9,691 nt of DNA from an uncultured Selenomonadales bacterium (lineage in GTDB: Bacteria; Bacillota; Negativicutes; Selenomonadales; Selenomonadaceae), in NCBI GenBank assembly GCA_947167555.1, contig CAMVIO010000057.1:1-9691 (forward strand), read 5' to 3'. Shown here piece after piece: positions 6,803-9,691 of this stretch. Below the pieces are notes generated by a model. That model ran no database searches, was not told the DNA's origin, and was given only the letters and a program-made list of their open reading frames with translations. A program made the translations under genes and the position numbers. Position 1 is the first letter of the stretch. The number at the start of each line of letters is the position of its first letter.

Positions 6803-6817
6803 CAACTAATTTCCAAT
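6795..6817. repeat. Perfect inverted repeat over the pyrH -35 region (possible operator)
   Basis: ATTGGAAA (6795-6802) and TTTCCAAT (6810-6817) are perfect 8-bp inverted arms separated by 7 nt. The promoter-proximal arm contains the predicted -35 hexamer. Arm length, spacing and placement fit a site for a dimeric DNA-binding regulator, but I cannot match it to a known operator. It lies outside the transcribed region if the predicted start is right, so it is not an RNA hairpin of the pyrH message. Confidence 0.45.
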
Positions 6818-6834
6818 CGGAAGACCGATATTTG

Positions 6835-6872
6835 AAAAAAAGAGAACACGAACTTTAATTTTCGTGTTCTCT
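6835..6872 (-). terminator. Intrinsic terminator after tsf
   Basis: AGAGAACACGAA (6841-6852) and TTCGTGTTCTCT (6861-6872) form a perfect 12-bp stem with an 8-nt loop. On the minus strand it is followed directly by a run of T (6840-6835). It begins 10 nt after the tsf stop. The stem is only moderately GC-rich, but its length and T-tract make termination likely. It separates the rpsB-tsf unit from the pyrH unit. The other strand lacks a T-tract after the stem. Confidence 0.85.
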
Positions 6873-6882
6873 CCTCATCTGC

Positions 6883-7782
6883 TTATTTAATCTGCGCAGC
6901 AACCTCCGCCGCGAAATCTTCCTGCTTCTTCTCGATGCCCTCACCAAGCTGGAAGCGAGCGAACTGCTTCACAGCAACGCTGCCGAGCACCTTCGCGACC
7001 GTCTGCTCCGGATCTTTGACAAATGGCTGCTCTACAAGGCAGGCCTCTTTGTAGAAATTCTTCTGAAGGCGTCCGTCCACCATCTTCGCGATGATCGCCT
7101 CAGGACGACGCTTGCCTTCGGGCAACGCGTTGTTCTCCTCGATGGCCTGCTTCGTCAACACCTCGCGCTCATGCTCAAGCGCCGCGGGATCAAGACCGGA
7201 ACGATCGACGCAGGACGGATTCGCCGCCGCAATCTGCATTGCGATATCCTTGCCAAGCTCGGCTTCTCCGCCGGAGAGCTCGACCAGCACGCCAATCTTA
7301 CCGCCCATGTGGATATAGCTCGTGACACGACCGCTCTCGGAAGCGTAACGCGCGAAACGACGAAGAGAAACCTTCTCGCCGATCTCAGCAATAGCCTCCA
7401 ATACGATCTCCGAAACCTTCTTGCCGTCCAGCGTGCTGTCATTCAGCGCGTCCATATCGGCGGGGTTCGTGTCGGCAATATGCTTCGCCAGCTTGTCGAC
7501 AATCGCGTGGAACTTGTCCGTTTTCGCAACGAAGTCCGTCTCGCAGTTGACCTCGACCACCGCGCCAACCTTCGCGTCATCGCTGACATAAGCTCCGACC
7601 GCGCCTTCCGCCGCGATACGTCCTGCTTTCTTCTCAGCCTTCGCGATGCCCTTCTCGCGAAGATAATCAATCGCTTTCTGCTTGTCTCCGTCCGTCTCCG
7701 CCAGCGCCTTCTTGCAATCCATCATGCCGGCGCCCGTCATCTCACGGAGCTCTTTTACCATTGCAGCTGTAATCTGTGCCAT
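6883..7782 (-). CDS. tsf: Translation elongation factor Ts
   Basis: EF-Ts is the guanine-nucleotide exchange factor that regenerates EF-Tu-GTP during translation. The 299-residue protein has an N-terminal UBA-like helical domain with MAQITAAMVKELREMTG and the family signature LREMTGAGMMDCKKAL (12-27). The second signature, EVNCETDFVAK (77-87), contains the TDFV residues that contact EF-Tu. A core dimerization-type region follows (FARYASESGRVTSYIHMGGKI). The frame is open further upstream to 7842, but homology and a GAGGG ribosome binding site 8 nt upstream place the start at the ATG at 7782. It follows rpsB after 96 nt containing an attenuator-like hairpin, and it ends just before a strong terminator. 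rpsB-tsf is a conserved bacterial operon. Confidence 0.98.
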   Translation of the reverse strand: MAQITAAMVKELREMTGAGMMDCKKALAETDGDKQKAIDYLREKGIAKAEKKAGRIAAEGAVGAYVSDDAKVGAVVEVNCETDFVAKTDKFHAIVDKLAKHIADTNPADMDALNDSTLDGKKVSEIVLEAIAEIGEKVSLRRFARYASESGRVTSYIHMGGKIGVLVELSGGEAELGKDIAMQIAAANPSCVDRSGLDPAALEHEREVLTKQAIEENNALPEGKRRPEAIIAKMVDGRLQKNFYKEACLVEQPFVKDPEQTVAKVLGSVAVKQFARFQLGEGIEKKQEDFAAEVAAQIK

Positions 7783-7828
7783 ATTCTTTCCCTCTTTCCA
7801 ACTCAAAGATATGAATTCATTTTTACGC

Positions 7829-7865
7829 AAAGAAAAGGGCAAGGGATAATGTATGTCCCTTACCC
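7829..7865 (-). terminator. Attenuator-like hairpin between rpsB and tsf
   Basis: On the minus strand GGGTAAGGGA (7865-7856) pairs with TCCCTTGCCC (7846-7837). This gives a 10-bp stem with one G-U pair and a 9-nt loop, followed by TTTTCTTT (7836-7829). It sits 13 nt after the rpsB stop and 47 nt before the tsf start. No promoter is obvious between it and tsf. It is therefore best read as a partial terminator or mRNA-processing and stability hairpin that sets the S2 to EF-Ts ratio. Confidence 0.6.
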
Positions 7866-7878
7866 CTCATATCCGATA

Positions 7879-8604
7879 TTATTCAGCGTCTTTGTCCGCC
7901 GCCGCTTCCTCCGGCTCGTCCTGTCCATGGCTGCCCTCGATGACGGCGTCCGCCATGCGGCTCGTCAAAAGGCGTACAGCGCGGATCGCGTCGTCGTTGC
8001 CCGGAATCACATAATCAATCTCGTCCGGATCGCAGTTCGTGTCGACAATAGCGACGATAGGAATGCCCAACTTGCGGGCTTCCGCTACGGCGATGCGTTC
8101 CTTGCGCGGATCGACCACATAAAGCGCGCCCGGCAGACGGTTCATTTCCTTGATACCGCCAAGGAACTTCTCGAGTTTCTCCATCTCGTGACGAAGCGCG
8201 AGCACTTCCTTCTTCGTCAGCACCTCGAACGTGCCGTCCTGCTCCATCTGCTCAAGCTGCTTCAGACGCTTGATGCGCTTCTGGATCGTCTGGAAATTCG
8301 TCAACATGCCGCCGAGCCAACGCTCGTTGACATAGAACATACCTGCGCGGGTCGCCTCTTCCTTCACGGCCTCCTGCGCCTGCTTCTTCGTGCCGACAAA
8401 AAGAACCTTCTTGCCTTCCTGCGCGACGCTGCGAACAAAATTGAACGCCTCGTCGACCTTGCGGACCGTCTTCTGCAGGTCGATGATATAGATGCCGTTG
8501 CGCTCCGTGAAGATGTACTTCGCCATCTTCGGATTCCAACGGCGCGTCTGATGACCGAAGTGGACGCCCGCCTCCAATAACTGCTTCATTGAAATGACTG
8601 CCAT
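7879..8604 (-). CDS. rpsB: 30S ribosomal protein S2
   Basis: S2 is a 30S-subunit protein that binds late on the solvent side and helps recruit S1 or an equivalent. The 241-residue protein shows MAVISMKQLLEAGVHFGHQ, then RRWNPKMAKYIFTERNGIYIID, NERWLGGMLTNF (93-104), VVDPRKERIAVAEARKL, VDTNCDPDEIDYVIPGNDDA and a short acidic tail (about 229-241, DEPEEAAADKDAE). The central coiled-coil insertion (about 105-150, charged K/R/E/Q-rich) is typical. The frame is open upstream to 8673, but the ATG at 8604 has a consensus AGGAGGT site 8 nt upstream and fits family length. It is the first gene after a strong predicted promoter with a leader of about 100 nt. Autoregulation of the operon by S2 through the leader is known in E. 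coli; whether it occurs here is open. Confidence 0.98.
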   Translation of the reverse strand: MAVISMKQLLEAGVHFGHQTRRWNPKMAKYIFTERNGIYIIDLQKTVRKVDEAFNFVRSVAQEGKKVLFVGTKKQAQEAVKEEATRAGMFYVNERWLGGMLTNFQTIQKRIKRLKQLEQMEQDGTFEVLTKKEVLALRHEMEKLEKFLGGIKEMNRLPGALYVVDPRKERIAVAEARKLGIPIVAIVDTNCDPDEIDYVIPGNDDAIRAVRLLTSRMADAVIEGSHGQDEPEEAAADKDAE

Positions 8605-8708
8605 GATTTGAAACCTCCTGTTTTTTCCTCCGCATATCTCATCCGCCGCTTCACCCCAGAAAAACCAAGGCACAGCACGGCGCTCAATATGCGTGCGTTT
8701 TCACACTG
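8605..8708 (-). promoter_or_regulatory. Untranslated leader of rpsB, possibly structured
   Basis: The stretch between the predicted transcription start and the rpsB ATG is about 100 nt, longer than needed for a ribosome binding site. One possible fold pairs CGCCG (8684-8680) with CGGCG (8651-8647), and inside that CCTTGG (8670-8665) with CTGGGG (8659-8654, several G-U pairs) around a T5 loop. The fold was drawn by eye and is not a recognised riboswitch or ribosomal-leader family. The ribosome binding site AGGAGG lies at 8618-8613. Confidence 0.35.
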
Positions 8709-8714
8709 CACGGC
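8671..8714. repeat. Imperfect direct repeat at the rpsB transcription start and leader
   Basis: On the minus strand GCCGTGCAGTG (8714-8704) and GCCGTGCTGTG (8681-8671) match at 10 of 11 positions, with start points 33 nt apart. The first copy lies right after the -10 box and spans the predicted transcription start; the second is in the leader. This could be chance in GC-rich sequence or a repeated binding element. Confidence 0.3.
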
Positions 8715-8743
8715 ATTATATCATATAGAACCATCGAATGCAA
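8715..8743 (-). promoter_or_regulatory. Predicted extended -10 promoter for rpsB-tsf
   Basis: On the minus strand the -10 box TATAAT (8720-8715) is perfect and is preceded by TGA, forming an extended -10 (TGnTATAAT). Seventeen nt upstream is TTGCAT (8743-8738), which keeps the TTG of the -35 consensus. Transcription would start near 8708. Strong constitutive promoters of this form are expected for ribosomal protein genes. Confidence 0.75.
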
Positions 8744-8795
8744 CGGGCGAAAACGAAAAAGTTTGAAGCCCTATTTTCGCTTGATTAAATACTAT

Positions 8796-9683
8796 TCATT
8801 TACGAAAATGGAAATATTCCATGACGTGCAAAAAATCCTCCGGTAACGTTGCTTCAACAGTCAGCGGCAGACGCGTGACCGGATGGACCAGCTCCAGCCG
8901 ATAGGCGTGAAGCGCCTGCCTTGCAATCAGCGGCGACGGCTCACCGTAAAGGTCGTCGCCGAGAATCGGATGATCGACGGCGGCGAGATGGACGCGGAGC
9001 TGATGCGTGCGGCCCGTGACGGGCTGAAGCTCGACCAGCGAGACCTCCTCCTCTTCCGCGAGAACACGGTAGCAAGTAATGGCCGACCGCCCTGCTTCGT
9101 GCGTCTCCTGTTCTATGAAGCTTCCCGGCTTCCTCCTGATCGGAAAATCGATTGTTCCCTCAACATCGGAAAAATGTCCATGCGCTATCGCAAGATACGT
9201 CCGATGAAAGCGCAAACCATCTTTGTCCGTCAAAAGCGACTGGATATGCGGCTGCTTGGCGATCAACACCAGTCCCGTCGTGTTCCGGTCGAGCCGATGC
9301 GTCGGATGAAAGACGCAGGGCTCTTTTTTTGTTTCATAATAATAAGCGACGGCGTTCGCCAACGTGCCGTGCTGTTCCTTCGCGATGGGATGGACAAGCA
9401 TCTGCGTCGGCTTGTTGACAATAAGCAAATTCTCATCCTCGTAACAAATATCGAGAGGAAGTTCTTCCGGCTCAATGGCGGTGGATTCGGGAATCTCACA
9501 GCGCAATAGATCTCCGCCGCGAAGTTTTGCCAGTGTCGCGCGCAGGACAGGCTCCCCGTTGACGGAAAGCGAGCCCTGGTGCTTGAGCCGCCGCCAGAGA
9601 TGCGTCGAAAGCCCCTGCCGTTTCAAAAAGGAGCGCACCGAAATTTCCTCGGCGCGCTCGTCTATTTTGTATTCGAGAATCAT
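8796..9683 (-). CDS. RluA-family pseudouridine synthase
   Basis: This enzyme isomerises specific uridines of rRNA or tRNA to pseudouridine. The 295-residue protein has an N-terminal S4-like RNA-binding domain (about 13-63, with L-S-T-H-L-W-R-R-L-K and S-V-N-G-E). The catalytic domain follows: LLIVNKPTQMLVHP (86-99), the active-site HRLDRNTTGLVLIAK (129-143, catalytic Asp132), and QPVTGRTHQLRVHLAAVDHPI with LGDDLYG (220-247). This architecture fits the RluC/RluD branch, but the exact target uridine cannot be read from the sequence, so no symbol is given. The ATG at 9683 is only 8 nt from the window edge. The N-terminus MILEYKIDERAEEISVRSFL looks complete, though an upstream start cannot be excluded. 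It lies upstream of rpsB in the same direction, separated by 191 bp with a promoter; no convincing terminator follows it. Confidence 0.93.
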   Translation of the reverse strand: MILEYKIDERAEEISVRSFLKRQGLSTHLWRRLKHQGSLSVNGEPVLRATLAKLRGGDLLRCEIPESTAIEPEELPLDICYEDENLLIVNKPTQMLVHPIAKEQHGTLANAVAYYYETKKEPCVFHPTHRLDRNTTGLVLIAKQPHIQSLLTDKDGLRFHRTYLAIAHGHFSDVEGTIDFPIRRKPGSFIEQETHEAGRSAITCYRVLAEEEEVSLVELQPVTGRTHQLRVHLAAVDHPILGDDLYGEPSPLIARQALHAYRLELVHPVTRLPLTVEATLPEDFLHVMEYFHFRK

Positions 9684-9691
9684 TCCGCTGC

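Noticed and set aside
6816..6829. Short hairpin ATCGG-AAGA-CCGAT next to the tsf terminator
   Set aside because: A five-base stem with no T-tract is compatible with chance; the adjacent 12-bp terminator explains the region better.
7811..7820. 10-bp palindrome ATGAATTCAT between rpsB and tsf
   Set aside because: It is short and A-T rich, has no promoter nearby, and is likely by chance.
7171..8580. A 469-codon open frame on the plus strand antisense to tsf and rpsB
   Set aside because: It lies wholly opposite two certain genes. Its translation is Arg/His/Leu-rich with no recognisable domain, and antisense frames stay open because of the codon bias of the real genes.
8750..8779. Possible terminator after the RluA-family gene (CGAAAA/TTTTCG arms, then T4)
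   Set aside because: The stem is only 6 bp and mostly A-T, with a 14-nt loop and a short T-run, so it is too weak to call. Read-through into rpsB is possible.
1..9691. A novel multi-gene defence, mobile or biosynthetic system
   Set aside because: All genes but one small protein belong to recognised housekeeping families in conserved order. No integrase, transposase, CRISPR repeat, toxin-antitoxin pair or biosynthetic signature is visible.

Overview
The window is a dense chromosomal housekeeping block, and every gene lies on the minus strand. The gene order (rpsB, tsf, pyrH, frr, uppS, cdsA, dxr, rseP, ispG, proS) is the classic translation, lipid and isoprenoid cluster of Bacillota. Several things suggest an anaerobic diderm relative such as the Negativicutes (Selenomonas-like): a clostridial-type 2[4Fe-4S] ferredoxin inside the cluster, moderately high GC, and strong AGGAGG-type ribosome binding sites with frequent GTG/TTG starts. 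That taxonomic placement is inference. I see no mobile element, CRISPR array, tRNA or rRNA, and no undescribed multi-gene system.

Read in the direction of transcription (high to low coordinates), the window opens with an RluA-family pseudouridine synthase (8796-9683). A 191-bp gap follows, with an extended -10 promoter and a leader of about 100 nt, and then rpsB and tsf. These two are separated by a hairpin with a U-rich tail (7829-7865). tsf is followed by an intrinsic terminator (6835-6872).

Next comes a promoter (6774-6802) whose -35 box lies in a perfect 8-bp inverted repeat. It drives a tightly packed set: pyrH, frr, a 71-residue PASTA-like small protein and a 56-residue ferredoxin. These overlap by 4 nt (ATGA), overlap by 1 nt (TGATG), and are spaced by 6 nt, respectively. 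A second terminator-like hairpin (5000-5037) separates the ferredoxin from uppS. Only about 20 nt lie between its U-tract and the uppS start, so transcription of uppS probably depends on read-through.

Downstream, uppS, cdsA, dxr, rseP, ispG and the first 18 codons of proS follow with gaps of 0 to 24 nt. Together the genes cover ribosome assembly and function (S2, EF-Ts, RRF, rRNA or tRNA modification, tRNA-Pro charging), UMP phosphorylation, two MEP isoprenoid steps (DXR, IspG), undecaprenyl diphosphate and CDP-diacylglycerol synthesis for the envelope, and a site-2 membrane protease. The ferredoxin could supply electrons to the iron-sulfur enzyme IspG.

The items most worth a second look are the unassigned PASTA-like gene, the ferredoxin/IspG linkage, the hairpin before uppS, and the inverted repeat on the pyrH promoter.
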